Of a stretch of DNA of 64,000 bases, positions 34,380 through 46,393 are shown one piece after another. The DNA is from Trileptium ribeirensis (taxonomy: Eukaryota > Nematoda > Enoplea > Enoplida > Thoracostomopsidae). The position numbers and the translations under genes are program-made. The stretch spans positions 1-64,000 of the forward strand of contig JASANE010016423.1 of assembly GCA_030248225.1 (NCBI GenBank). The letters run 5' to 3'. The notes under the pieces were generated by a model. That model made no database searches, was not told the origin of the DNA, and worked only from the letters and a program-made list of their open reading frames with translations. How positions within the stretch are numbered: the stretch's first letter is position 1; each line of letters starts with the position of its first letter.

Positions 34380-35060
34380 ATGAAACGTTAGCTGCTACTG
34401 CGGAAACTGCCTGCCTACATACAACCACCAACCTACAGCTATTTATGAGTCCCGCACGATCAGCTCCAATTCCATCTGCCCCAGCGTCTTGTCATCAAAC
34501 TGACGTCGAATCACTGCCCAACTATCACAAATTAAATGATGGTTACGCGTTTATTATTCGGGAATGACGATGGTAATTATTTTATCACGGTTTTCGGACC
34601 CAATTCTTCTGAACTACTAAGACTTAGGAATGCAGATACTTGGTATGTTCATGGTACATTTTGCATCATACCGTCAGTTTCTAGCAACATATTCTACATT
34701 CACTATTATGGTAAAATGTTTTCTCTGTCTTCAGTCCGCTTAGTGACATAATGACTTCGTATTACTAGCATTCAATCGCTGATTAATAAGATTATCTTCA
34801 ACAAAATAACATTGATATCTTCGGCTTGAAAACAAAATTTTGACTTGAATGTGCTAACAGACAGTAAAATGCTACGGAGTAGAAACGGGAGAATGCTTCT
34901 TTCATTATGGACAAGCAATCTATCGAAAAGCTCAGACACTCCCGTACACATTATGTGCGTGCAGAGGAAAATAAAGGCTTCATTACAGGTGTTAAAATGC
35001 TGATTACATTGGGAACGATGCTGGTACATTATAAGCTTGGATACTTCAAACATGTCTCCA
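34380..35060 (+). pseudogene. MULE (Mutator-like) transposase remnant
   Basis: A plus-strand frame at 34536-34751 reads LLRLRNADTWYVHGTFCIIP, the conserved start of the MULE transposase domain (ADTW-x-x-DGTF-x-x-(V/I)P), here with His for the first catalytic Asp. Just upstream, another frame gives PNYHKLNDGY. Downstream, after frame changes, ECFFHYGQAIYRKAQ (about 34885-34930) matches the family's C-x-FH-x-x-Q-x-(I/V)-(W/Y)RK block, followed by NKGFITGVKML. Frameshifts and the missing Asp show it is dead. It lies antisense in the 28-kb SLC26 intron. Confidence 0.75.
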
Positions 35061-36959
35061 GCGAGTTTTAATACGATAGCTGGCTGAAATAATTATGCAT
35101 TGATTAGATGTTCCAATGGTCGGGATTGAGTTATCACACAAATAACACAGCTGCAGTATGGCATGGACGTATTAAGTCGTTCCTCAAAGTACAAAGACAC
35201 TTGCCTTTCTATCGTTTTACTAACATGGCATTACGTAATGAAGGCGAACCGCGTTAGCGCAGAAAGTCGGCGAATGCGTGGACAAGCATTTTTTCGTCAT
35301 ATACTCCAAACTGTCGAAGTGCTACTGCAAATTATTTAACTGTCGAAGTCCTACTGATTATATTATAAGATTAATCCATATAGTTCCCTAAAACTAAGAT
35401 ATAATGTCGCTTAAATTTTTGGGTAAATAATAATCGAAGAAATAAAGAATGAGCTATGATTTAGCAGCAAACAATTTCAGCCAGCTCAGTCAAATCCAAA
35501 GGTTTCGACCATTCGTTGTGCTACATTGCACTCAATTTAAGTCACAGCGTCAAAAGCATGACTCATAGTGCAGATTGCGTTTATAAAAATTAATTTCGAT
35601 TAATTTTGAAATAAGATTTTGCACCTACATATGTAAAACGTGATAAACTACTATTCAGTGATGACCTATGACTGACACAGACAAATCAAAATAAATTTTT
35701 TGTCAAACGCAATTGAAGAAACTCCCCAGGTAAGCTCAGTCCGTTTCACAATTTTTTAATTCATGTACATAACATATACAACCGCTATTTTCGGTTTTAT
35801 AAAAGGTTACATTAGTCTAAAATTAAGCAGATGTATAAGTCTGTCACATTATCACCGAGAGGCACAAGTTATCACCCTATTAGTGTGGTCTAGAACCGCA
35901 TGGGGTTGAAAAATATCAACCCGACCAGATCAACAGACAATAACCCGACCCGATAATAACCGATAACCGGCTATCAAAATGTTGGGATTACTACTCGTAA
36001 CAAGGCTGTATGTGGGGTTTGAGCCAGTGTTTTATCGAACACTGCCCTGTCTGCACGACGAGAACGTGACCCACATCGCATCTATATCGTTTACAGTAGC
36101 TGCTACTTCGAATATATGTCTTTTCACGCAGTTGGCGCTGTTTATTATTCAGTGCTGTTAGCTTAAATCAAACGTTATGAAGTCTTACCGGAACCCGACA
36201 AATCCCAACCCGAGCCGACTGCGGTCTCTAGTTTGCTCATTATCTATCTTTGTTTAACTGATAACAGATAACAGTTAACTAAGTTTATCTAATTAGTTCC
36301 TAAGTTTTACTCAGTATATATTGATTGCATAATATATACAAAACATAAAAACAAGAATTAACATAATATACATAGGGGTGTACAGAAAAATAACACTTAT
36401 TCAAACGTTGAACGAATTAAGTAGGTAAAAGTTTGGTACACAAATCGAATAAATTATGTTGCATAGGGCCATTTCCTGTGCAAAAATGCACTGGTATTCA
36501 TTCAATCGCGTGGAGCCGATTGCTAGCTCAAACAAGATTAGTAAGGTACAAAGATTTCCGGCACAATGCACAGTGCTTGCCAGAATGACAATAGCTTTTC
36601 AATTGATCCAACAATAGTGAACCAGTACCGATAGAGCAGCGGTCATGCATGGCGGATGCGGTACAAACACAATAAGTGACAAAATAACAATTACATTATA
36701 TAATATTGTAAACGTGCCAATAAATCATGCTATAGTCTGCGAAGAGGTCGACAACTGTTTATAGAAATATGTATAGTTTAGCTCAGGGCCGCTGAACCTG
36801 ACAATTAAACTTTCGGTAATTATAATGCGGGTTTAAAACTAGTGTGCCCCAACTTCGAACATCGGATGCTGGTCGTTACAATGTTGAAGATTGCCAGTGC
36901 TGATACATAGCCGTATTTCGAATACTCTTGCATTGTTTTGGAGGCAATGCTCATGGGCC
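35061..36959. other. Intron sequence, no gene recognised
   Basis: AT-rich, with stops in all frames. Nothing repeated within the window was noticed here. Confidence 0.45.
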
Positions 36960-37420
36960 GAAGTCATGCTGCATACGTGAGGTCGTATAATGCTGACATA
37001 TTCAAACATTATGCTGACATTGCAAAAACAGTGTTCTAAGGGTTCGTTGCTAAATTTGGCCATACGGTTACCAGTCTTTCGCAGCACATATTTCGAGACA
37101 CATACTTCCGAGACCACCATGCGAATCGGCTCCTGGAGATCTACAACTTTGATGACTATGGCTTTTTGTGGGACCACTCCTTGGGTTACGTGAGGAATAT
37201 GGCTCGTCGACCTTCAACGATTTTTCAAATTTCGGCATGTTGTCGCCTTTTTATCGTACAGCGAGTGTTTATTAGGTTACCAAACACGCTGAATACAATG
37301 GTTTTGCTATTTAGAATCCAATTACCTATTGCGTACAGGACATCAAAAAGTATAATATATCATATATTATATATAAGTTTTTAGGCATGCTGACTATGAT
37401 AATTCAGCTATCTAGAGGCT
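36960..37420 (-). repeat. Dispersed repeat family R1, the only inverted copy
   Basis: Read on the minus strand, it has the GTCGACGAGCCATATTC block, GTGGTCCCACAAAAA, AAGTTGTAGATCTCC and GTAACCGTATGGCC in the same order as the plus-strand copies. All other R1 copies in this window run on the plus strand. Confidence 0.5.
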
Positions 37421-37987
37421 AGTGTGAATACTTGGTGCGTTTGCAAAGCCATAAGCCAAAAACAAGTTCAAGTCATAACGAATTTAACAACTAATAATAA
37501 CGTGAGTTAGAAAACATATCCCTGTGACAAAAGAGATAAAAACTCGAAAGCTTGAAAATGATATATATCAACACAAGTTTTTATGTTACTCAAGAAAAGC
37601 CTACAAATGCCATTTTCAAAAGCCAAATTAATATTATGTAATACCACATACCTCAGAATAATATCGTGCATAACGTTAACAGCACTACTTTAATAATATA
37701 CTTTATGAGACATTACGTAATTTTCAACAAAACAACAACAACAAAAAATGTTTATTAAACAAAATTAAGGGCATCAACTTGCATGCCTTTAACCCATTAT
37801 GTGAAAAGTGACACTGTCATTTGGGCGATATACAAGCGATACCCGACATTCATAAAATAAACAAAAAATCAGTAAGGCATTACTCCACTAACAACTGATT
37901 TCTAAATCAAGAGAAGTTAGAAATATAATATATACATTACAACACAGACATGGCACGGTCATTTAGGGGGTTATTTCAAATACACTG

Positions 37988-39955
37988 TTAAAGGTTTCTA
38001 TTATGTCGCAAAAAGTGGTCAGAATTTACTTGTTTTAATAATAATTTGAATGATTTGCAGTTTGGGGCATTAACCAGCGGTTTGTTGTCAATGAAGTCAG
38101 GCAGTGAGTTCCATGCATCGATAACACGGACGGTGAAGGAATGTTTCATAATGTTCGTTTTAAATTTTTTCTTTAAGAGCTTTTTAGAATTTCCGCGAGT
38201 GTGCAATATGCCAGAAAAAGCGAAAAAGTTTTCGCATGCATCTATGTTTCTGGAAATAATTTTATAAACCATTACTAGGTCGTGGTGTAGGCGCCTTAAT
38301 TCGAGTGGTTCCAGTTTTAACTTGTCAAGTTGCTGGGAATATGACGTTTCTTCCCATCTGAGCCTACTAAAAAGCCGGCGAGTAAAATATCGTTGAACTC
38401 GCTCCAATATATCAATGTCGCCTAAGTAACAAGGTGACCATACTTGAGAAGCATATTCAAGAAGCGGTCGGACGTACGTAATATATGCCCGTAGCAAAAC
38501 ATCTAAATTTGTCGTCATGAAACATCGGAATAAAATATTGATGATTTTATATGCCTTAGTCGAAACTTGCTTGCAGTGATCGCTGCTTTTCAACGAGCTG
38601 TGAATTTGAACGCCGAGATCTTTACTTTGCTTAACAATGGGGATTGCATTATCATTTAATATGTACCTAATTAGACTGAGTTGCTATATTTCCCAAATGT
38701 AATACATTACATTTTGGAACAGAAATTGATAGCTGCCATTTACTTGCCCAATCTTGATCGCTGTTTAAAGCGTTTTGTAAAAACAATGAGGACGAATTAT
38801 TCGAAGTTGGTGAACATTGAACATATAGCTTGACATCATCTGCAAAAATTTTACAGGTAACATTATCTATAGATTCACTGATATCATTAATGTACAGTAG
38901 AAAAAGAGTCGGCCCAGTACGCTCCCCTGGGGAATGCCAGAAGTAACAGGATAAAAGTTAGAGAAACAGTTATTTAATTTTACTCTAAATCTCCTACTTG
39001 TAAGGAATGATTCTATCCAAGATCTTAATCTATTTGTTATTCCGAAAGCCGATAGCTTATGTATAAGTTTCTTATGAGAAACCGTGTCAAACGCCTTTGC
39101 AAAATCGATGTACACTACATCAACAGAGTTACCAGAATCAATCGAAATACACCAATCATTTACACATACTAAAAGTTGAGTACATGTTGCACGTTTAGTT
39201 AAAAACCCATGTTGCTGTTTAGAAAGTAATCGATTAATAAACGATTGTTCAAAAATATGTGAAAGTGGATAACATAACACATCTTTTAGTTGCTTAAGAA
39301 AATACTGAGTGAAACCATCTGGGGAGTGACTGTGTTTGCCTTTAAGTTTACACATGAACTTGTTAACAATAGCTGGCCAAAAAGAAACCCAGGACAGGTC
39401 AACACCTTCTATAGCGGGATTAACTTCATGAGTGCGACAGTCATCTGTTGTAAATACGTGTGAAAATGCTTGTGATATGTCTGATCGTATTTTATCATCT
39501 GTTACTAAAACGTTAGTTTTGTTTCTTAGAGCAGTAACACCATTTTTTGCAAAGCAACGGTTATTAACATACTTAAACATTTTGTTGTGATTGCCAGAAT
39601 TTAGTATTTTGTGTTCTTGATTACGACGGTATGCTAAGAGAGCTTTAGAACATAACTCACTATGAGCTTTGTATATGTCAAAATTGCCAGATATCTTGCA
39701 TATTTTCCAAACCTTGGCCTTCTTACTCAAGAGGTTATTAATGTATGAGGGATATTTTCGCTTAGATGTATTCATTTTATAAGCTTTGCGGGGTACAAAT
39801 AGTAAACACGCTTCGTGTAAAATCTTATGAAAGCATTTCCATTTATCTTCTATCGAAAATAAACTGTACAACAAATTTTCCCAATCAATAGAAGATAAAT
39901 AGTTTTTAATACTATCTATGTTTGCATTTTTAAAATCAAATGCTATATCTAACAA
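37988..39955 (-). pseudogene. LINE ORF2 remnant: reverse transcriptase, endonuclease deleted
   Basis: The first piece (39955-38867, 362 codons) starts in the linker before the RT and contains SPDG (211-214), motif A FAKAFD (285-290) and SGIPQGSVLG (339-348). Between FIN and LLSKQQHGF the usual 50-odd residues with the YRPIS motif are missing, an in-frame deletion. A one-base loss near 38917 shifts the frame; the FADD catalytic motif is then readable at 38835-38846 in another frame. A second shift and stops near 38672 precede the last piece (38593-37988, 201 codons), which has LLRAYITYVRPLLEYASQVW and a conserved C-terminal domain. The apurinic endonuclease is absent: ORF1's last codons abut the RT linker at about 39955. 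Confidence 0.87.
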
Positions 39956-41005
39956 ATAGTTTTCCGTTTTTTTCGTTAAATGAGTAGTCCACTGGGTTGT
40001 GTTTACCCCTCACTAGTTGACCATTTTCCCGATTACAACCTTTAAACGCAACGAGTTTTTCGTTAACGACGACAAACTTGTCGCTATTACCAGCAGTTGC
40101 CTCCAGTTCCCTGTTTAATTCATTCGCTTTGGCACGGAGAGGGGACAGCTTACGTCTCTCGTCGTCAGACATAGATCGTCGTAGATATATACCTATACTC
40201 AGGATATTGACGAAGTTTCTTGGCTTCGTTTAGCACAGATTTGACGACCGTTGATGACGCCAGGCGAAGTTTTAGAAGTCTCGGTCTTCCATGAGTCTGT
40301 TCAACAGTGCTTCGGCGATGGGGGATGAAAAAACTTGTTCGACGGTTGCAGATGGATCCAAGAATTTTATGATCGCTGTTGCTTCCTGAAGATCGCGGCT
40401 TTGTTCAGGGAGCCCGGTGAGGACGTGACAACGGCGGCGTTTGGCTTCCTCGTCGTCAATTTGGAGAGCGTAGGTGACCCGACCTCTGGGACCAGCATGC
40501 CTGGATGCCACATCAGCGAATGAGGGACGAATGGTGGAGACCGCGTTGGTTGAATCGTTCGAAGAACATGTGGAACCGGTTGTGCCAAGAGCATTGACGG
40601 CTGTCGAGTAGCTTGCACGGCGGCGGACAATGAGGCGACATCTTCCTGGAGTTTGAGGAGAAGGTCGAGTCCTGGACCATGTTCAAGCGCGTTGTGAGTT
40701 GAGGAAGTAGAGTTATTTATTTTGCGTTGGCGGCTTGTGGCGAGGCATTTCTCGCACACCACGAGGATTCCGGAAAGCCCGTTGATGTCATTTGCAATGG
40801 CGGCAGGGATCTGAGCGCAGTGGTAATGCACCCAACCGTCACAACCGTCGCAGGCGAAGCATTCGTCGCCAGCATCCAGTTCGCAGTAGACACATTTCGG
40901 AGGTTTGGGGTTGACGGGCGGATCAGAGATTGTCATTGCGTTGCTGACGCGCCGTTGAATCGGAGGCGAATGAATCATTGGCAACGTTGATGAGTTTGTA
41001 TTCAA
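39936..41005 (-). pseudogene. LINE ORF1 remnant with PHD zinc finger
   Basis: The first frame (41005-40367) has a full PHD finger: C38-x2-C41-x10-C52-x2-C55-x4-H60-x2-C63-x20-C84-x2-C87. A predicted coiled-coil-like stretch follows (LLLKLQEDVASLSAAVQA). A frameshift near 40510-40550 moves the reading to 40511-40272 (RCHVLTGLPEQSRDLQEA). Stops break that frame before it resumes at 40172-39936 (MSDDERRKLSPLR...). ORF1 proteins bind LINE RNA and act as chaperones. All pieces keep the family order, so this is one gene with two or three breaks. Confidence 0.82.
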
Positions 41006-41151
41006 TGTATATATTTAATTTCAACCTGAATGCATTTGAAGTTTAATCTGGTGTAACGCACCAGCACGCACTCTTCTTTGTTTTTCAACCTGAAGTATGC
41101 ACTCAGAAGGCAATGTCCCACTGAATGCAACTGGGTTAAAACCTTGTGTAT

Positions 41152-41207
41152 GTAGTGAAACGGAAGACATTCCTGTAATTTTACAGGAATGTCTTCCGTT
41201 TCACTAC
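41152..41207. repeat. Perfect 27-bp inverted repeat with 2-base loop
   Basis: The arms 41152-41178 and 41181-41207 are exact reverse complements (arm starts GTAGTGAAACGG, ends CCTGTAA) around TT. It lies 147 bases upstream of the LINE ORF1 start, in what would be its 5' leader. It could be a hairpin RNA, a recent palindromic duplication or a sequencing fold-back artefact. Confidence 0.9.
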
Positions 41208-41457
41208 GTACAACTTGCTCTACGCAGTGGGAATAAACATGGATACTCACGTCTACACAACTATTTCCGAAACATATCCCGCCTCTCTACGCTACAAAAT
41301 AAATGCAATATTTTTAAATTCCTAGAATAGTACGCAGGCATTTTACCTACTAAGGGAATTGTATGTACAACAAATACACCTCAAGCGCTGGACCCCTACA
41401 CTATCTGTTGCAGTTTACCATATCCAGCAACCTCTGGTTTTTTGTGTAAAGTGATGA

Positions 41458-41840
41458 TTGGACTCTCCAAATTGGGAGAAGCATAGGGTTCCCTGAAAAC
41501 ACCGCTCCCCCGCTTCGAGCCCCCCTGACAAAAATTTTGGGCTCCCTCCAGTTCACAGCCTTTCGGCAAACTTTTTTGTCTCCAAAACGTAAAAACACCC
41601 CTAAAGTACATATAAAATTGGCACTAAAATCTTGAAGCCAAAAATTTCGTAAAACTTTGCTTCACAATCGGTCTTTCCCTCCATTAAAAACGTTTTGACA
41701 CTGTTTCTGACACGATTTTAACCGTTTCCCTTTGATAAAACACCCCTTGGCAAAATAGGGCGCTCTACGGTTCGAAACCAGAAAGGGTGGTGGGCAGGTT
41801 CATGCCCCCTGGCAAAATTTTCAGCGAATAGAGAGCCCAG
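41458..41840. mobile_element. MITE-2, copy A
   Basis: The left end is TTGGACTCTCCAAATTGG and the right end GAGAGCCCAG, matching the CTGGGCTCTC...GAGAGCCCAG ends of copies at 49171-49260 and 60938-61342. The interior carries several GGTTC...CCCCTGGCAAAATTTT blocks. No ORF and no clear target duplication here. Confidence 0.7.
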
Positions 41841-42592
41841 AAAAATAGGGAAACACTTTTAGGAGTAACCTATCTACTAGTTTCAAAAAATTTTCTATCT
41901 TGAAGGCAAAACATTTTCGTGCTCAAAAGCCCAGGTGTACATCGCATTTTTCCACCGCAATGTCGTTGCACCGTACAGTACACCAAGCCCAATACACCAT
42001 AGAACAACGTACGAAATTGAGAATAGCGCATTTCTGCACTGCAACAACCAAGGACATGTCTCCAGTCCATTAAGCAAATAAATACACTTTTGCAAGGAAA
42101 AACCTTGCCGTAACGCATTGCCTAACGTTATATATACCCAATGATATTTTTTCAGGTTTTTTCTATTCCCGTAAAGGGTATTTTTCCTATGTCATCTTTC
42201 TCAGAAAACTAATGAAAGTTGTTAGTACTATTATTCGCTATAACAGCCAAAATCCAAGACGTAGATCATCAAAATTTGGCTAGTTTGGGATAAATAATTA
42301 GCATAGCAGAAAAATTAAAGGAGTCAAAATTATAGTTTCTCGTGTACGCGATAAGCAAATAGCGACACCAAATAGCAAAAACAGACCGCGACCTTACTAT
42401 CAGAAATCGCGCGCACGAAGATAAGTGATCATGCAAATTTTTGCACGGACGCTTCTAAGGCCGTGAACTGGCTTGACAAAAGAAAAACCATGTGTACACA
42501 CCTAATGCCGACTCACGAGAAACATAGTTGTAACGCAGTTTTCCAGAGTTAAATAAATTTGCAAAGATAAAACTAGTGACTATATTGAGATT
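41841..42592. other. Intron sequence, no gene recognised
   Basis: Overlapping minus-strand frames at 41870-42118 read in two frames over the same bases and have no motif. No repeat copy elsewhere was noticed. Confidence 0.4.
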
Positions 42593-44059
42593 GCAGAACG
42601 TAGTGAAGCATAGGTACACCTGCGCCTTTTGCGTGCACAGGCAAACAGCTCTCGATAGCATACGTCGATATGCTATATGAGGATATCACACAATACCGCA
42701 CAAGTTAGAACAAAACTAACACTGGCAATAAGTTTACCATGCCCCAAAACCCCCAAGTGCAAGCTATCAGCCTCCCGGGACGTAACAGTAAAGTTAGAAA
42801 ATTTTGGATCGCTGAACCATGGCAGCACCATACCCCGTACCCATAGAACCATAGATCTCAGAGCAAAATCAACACCAGCAATGAGTTTGCCATGCCAAAA
42901 ACCACCAAATAAAACTTTTTAACCACATAGGACGTCAAAACAAATTTTCGAAATTTGGGTTAAGGAACCACGGGGGTGCAATGCCACAAACCCCATCAAC
43001 CGGTGCTGTAATCGAAAAACAAAAAAGAGGCATCGGCATTCACCGTTTTACTATGAAATAAACCCAACCAGAAAAAAAATTCGAATGTTAAGATAAAAAT
43101 AACCTTGCTTCCGTGAAGGGTACTAAAATGGGGTGAAAAACCCCCATTTTGACCTAAGACCCCGAACCTTGGTGGCGCCATACCTATGGGTCACAGAGTA
43201 AAACCAATACCGGCAATGAGTTTTACATGCCCGAATACCCCCAAGTGAAACTTTTAAGCAGCCCAGGACGTCAGACAAATTTTCTAATTTTGGGATGAGG
43301 AACCATGAGAGTGCCATACCTCAAACCCCATAACTCCAAAACCGGAGCCTTAATCGAAAAACGAAAAAAAGAGGCATCGGCATTTATCATTTTACTATGA
43401 AATAAAACCAACCAGAGAAATAAATTCGAATGTTAAGATAAAAATAACCTTGCTTCCGTGAAGGGTACTAAAAACCCTCATTTTGACTTCTGACCCCGAA
43501 ATGGGGCAAAAAACCGGGGTACCCATGGAACCATGGGTCGCAGAGCAAAACCGGCACCGGCAATGAGTTTCCCATGCCCGAAAACCCTCAGGTAAAACTT
43601 ATCAGTCGCCAAAGACGTCAGAACAAATTTCAAGTTTTGGATCGAGGAACCATTCGGGTGCCATACCCCCGTACCTCAAACCCCATAAATCCAGAAAACC
43701 ACAGCCTTAGTCGAAAAACAAAAAAGAGGCATCGGCATTTGTCATTTTACTATGAAATAAAACCACCTAGAGAAAAAAATTCGAAAGTTAAGATAAAAAT
43801 AACCTTGCTTCTATGAAGGCTACTAAAATGGGGCAAAAAACCCACATTTTGACCCCTGACCCCCTAACCAGACCCCAAATCAAAAAACGGTCGGGGATGT
43901 ACACGGTAAATCGACTATGCCGGTTCGAATGAGCCCAAAATCGTGAAAATCGGGTAAGGCGTTCTCGACTTGTGGTCGTTCACACACACACACACACGGA
44001 ATTTAAAAGATTTCACCCCTGCAACACACATTCTCCACTACGTTTTACTACGTTCTGAT
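42593..44059. mobile_element. TIR element with internal ~350-bp tandem repeats, copy 1
   Basis: The ends are GCAGAACGTAGTG (42593) and ACTACGTTCTGAT (44059), inverted repeats. Inside, a unit with GGCAATGAGTTT, then AAACCCCATAA, then GAGGCATCGGCATT, then AATAACCTTGCTTC recurs; the GAGGCATCGG marker falls at 43027, 43371 and 43726. A (CA)n run lies at 43979-43997. A shorter copy with fewer units is at 58343-59162. No transposase. Confidence 0.78.
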
Positions 44060-44792
44060 TAATTTAAAGGATTCAAATAGAACCTAACACCGAAATTTGG
44101 CCACTTTGGGGATCATTTTAATTTACCGAAATTTACAGTAATCACCATTTCATGTTATAGCTAACACTAATTTATTCAGAATAAAATGGAAATTTCTAGT
44201 ATTTTTGGTATCTCGATAGCTGGATGGGTGCCACGGAATTATCAGAAGCCAACTGTAAACCAGAGAAGCGGGCTGTCAAAGGCTGCTAACTTGCAAGTTA
44301 AGTCCAAACAACCGTGGCTAAATATCTAATTTCGAACAGAAAGTGGAAGTTTGCGGCAAGTTGGTTATTTGAATTTAGAAATTCTCAGGGAATACATAAC
44401 CGAACATGGTACCATTTTTAAAAGCTATCTAATCCCTGAATTCTCAAGGTATAAGGTAAAACTTTTTTGTTCACACTACAAGTTCCTCCAAAACATCTCG
44501 TGGCCAGATTTTCAAATATTTCGTGGTTCGTAGATTTTTAATGCAATCTCCGACATCTTTTAACCCTCTGAGGCATGTGGTGGCTCTTGTGCAATTTAAT
44601 ACAATACCAACCTAGTGCTTTAACTTAGCTCGTTATGTAGCGTACGTTTGACTGCGTATTACCATTCACTCGTGGCGCTATGAAGAGCATAAACCATCCG
44701 AGCAACTGTTGCAGCGTCGTTGTAGTTCAGCGTTAGCGAGTGCACCTCTAACGCAAACTGGTCGAGTCCGGCAACAAATTGTTCTAAGATAC
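44060..44792. other. Intron sequence, no gene recognised
   Basis: AT-rich with no family match. No repeat copy elsewhere was noticed. Confidence 0.4.
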
Positions 44793-45220
44793 GCGAAATG
44801 CAAATTCATCAAGCAATGGGCTAAGACCATTCAAATAACATCAGCCTTGTCAAAAAACACGACAGGTCATGTTGGGATACCATGAGCACATTATTTATCA
44901 TCCCAACAAGTGCACCACATATTTTTCTTATTTAAACTACATAAATTACACCCTGCAACATCCAAGTTCGATTTCAGAAACACGGCCTATCCAAAAATAA
45001 ACAAAAGGCGAAACGCAAATTAATTTATGAAGCAAAGGGTTAAACCCATCAAAATAAGACCAGCCTTGTGAAAAAAAACACGATAGGTGACACTTGCACT
45101 TCAGGGTTTTTCTTATTTAAGCTAAATTACAACCTGCAACAGCTCAGGTCTATATAAGAAACATGGTCAATCTAAAAATGCACTGAAATTAAAAAAACAA
45201 AAGTTTGACACTCTCAAAAG
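44793..45220. repeat. Two tandem copies of a ~215-bp unit
   Basis: Units begin near 44793 and 45008 with GCGAAAYGCAAATT and share an AGCCTTGT-AAAAAA-CACGA block and a CCTGCAACA block. Moderately diverged. Confidence 0.7.
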
Positions 45221-46393
45221 AGCATAAGCCTAAAAAATGTCAAATTTCGACGAGTGTTTCTGTTATAACTCGACTCAAATAAATTTATTCACAAATTTTG
45301 AGTCGCACTCTTAGTGTTTCTAGGTGCGGCAAGAAGATGGATCCTACAACGATAAAAATTATGCTTGAAATTATTTTTTGTTGAAAGTTGTGAATTATAA
45401 ATTACAAAATTTTGCATCTTTTTGATCATTGGAGGAATAAAGAAGTATATAAATAGCAGTATGCTTGTGCTAATGGCTTCTCCAAATGTTTAAAATGGAA
45501 CAGGTTGCTAGGCAATTGCAGGAAGCAACGCAATTACATAGAAAGCTAGAAAAGACATGAACGCAAATTAGCCATTTTCTCCTCGCCACATGAATTACTA
45601 TTGCTAAAAAAAATTTTCCGCAGAGCGAAAAACTGAAAATTGCTTGTGGTGGTCTTACGTGTACAGGCAATTATCTATAAAAACACAGTTGTGGGTTTGT
45701 TTGTCGTACGATACAAAGCATCAACCGCTGGGTAGAGCTTAATTAATGCTATAGTTAATTATATATTAGCTTGCATTATCTCCAAGACGATGAATTCTGA
45801 GTGTCGAATATGAAATTTAGAGACGTACGCAATTCACTAATTACACATAAAACTCGCTATTTGAAACAATATAAGCCCAATTTGACTCAGATACAATAAA
45901 TAATTTAATTCTTCGGACCTCCTCGCCACCCTACCGAACACCATTCGATCAGCTTTACCAGGAGAGCGGGATGTTGGAATCGGGCTGCGAGCTAAACTAA
46001 AAGGCACAAATGGAGATTTCAAGCTTTCAAATGAGCTATCGCGCGATTAATTCCGCTCAATCAAGGTTCGGTTATGCTTGTCATCTTAAGAAACCCAACA
46101 CAGGACGTTGTCAAATTCCACCACTACCCGGCTAGTAAGAAATTATTGGCTTCGCTAGTTTCAATCTCTACTAAGAATTCAAAATTGCAAGCTTATAAAT
46201 GAGCTATAGCGCGAATCAATCCGTCCAACCAAAGTTAAGTTATGCTTGTCACCCTCACACCAATAACGAACAGTGTCATACCACTATCCGGCTAGCAAAA
46301 ATTCTGGAATAAATCCGCTCAGCCAAAGTTAGTTTATGCTTGTCATCCTAAGAAACCGGATAACAGAAGTTGTCAAATTTCGCCGTTATCCGG

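Larger units (their letters stand above)
37988..41005 (-). mobile_element. Broken CR1/L2-like LINE with PHD-finger ORF1
   Basis: ORF1 (PHD finger) and ORF2 (reverse transcriptase) remnants lie head to tail on the minus strand. Two internal deletions remove the endonuclease and part of the RT, and at least three frameshifts are visible. PHD-bearing ORF1 proteins are known from CR1/L2-clade LINEs; the RT C-terminal sequence is compatible. It shares orientation with the SLC26 gene, inside the 28-kb intron. No poly-A or simple 3' tail was recognised. Confidence 0.85.

Noticed and set aside
41765..41785. GGTTCGAAACC, resembling a tRNA B-box.
   Set aside because: It lies inside MITE-2, where other copies read differently; no A-box or cloverleaf surrounds it.
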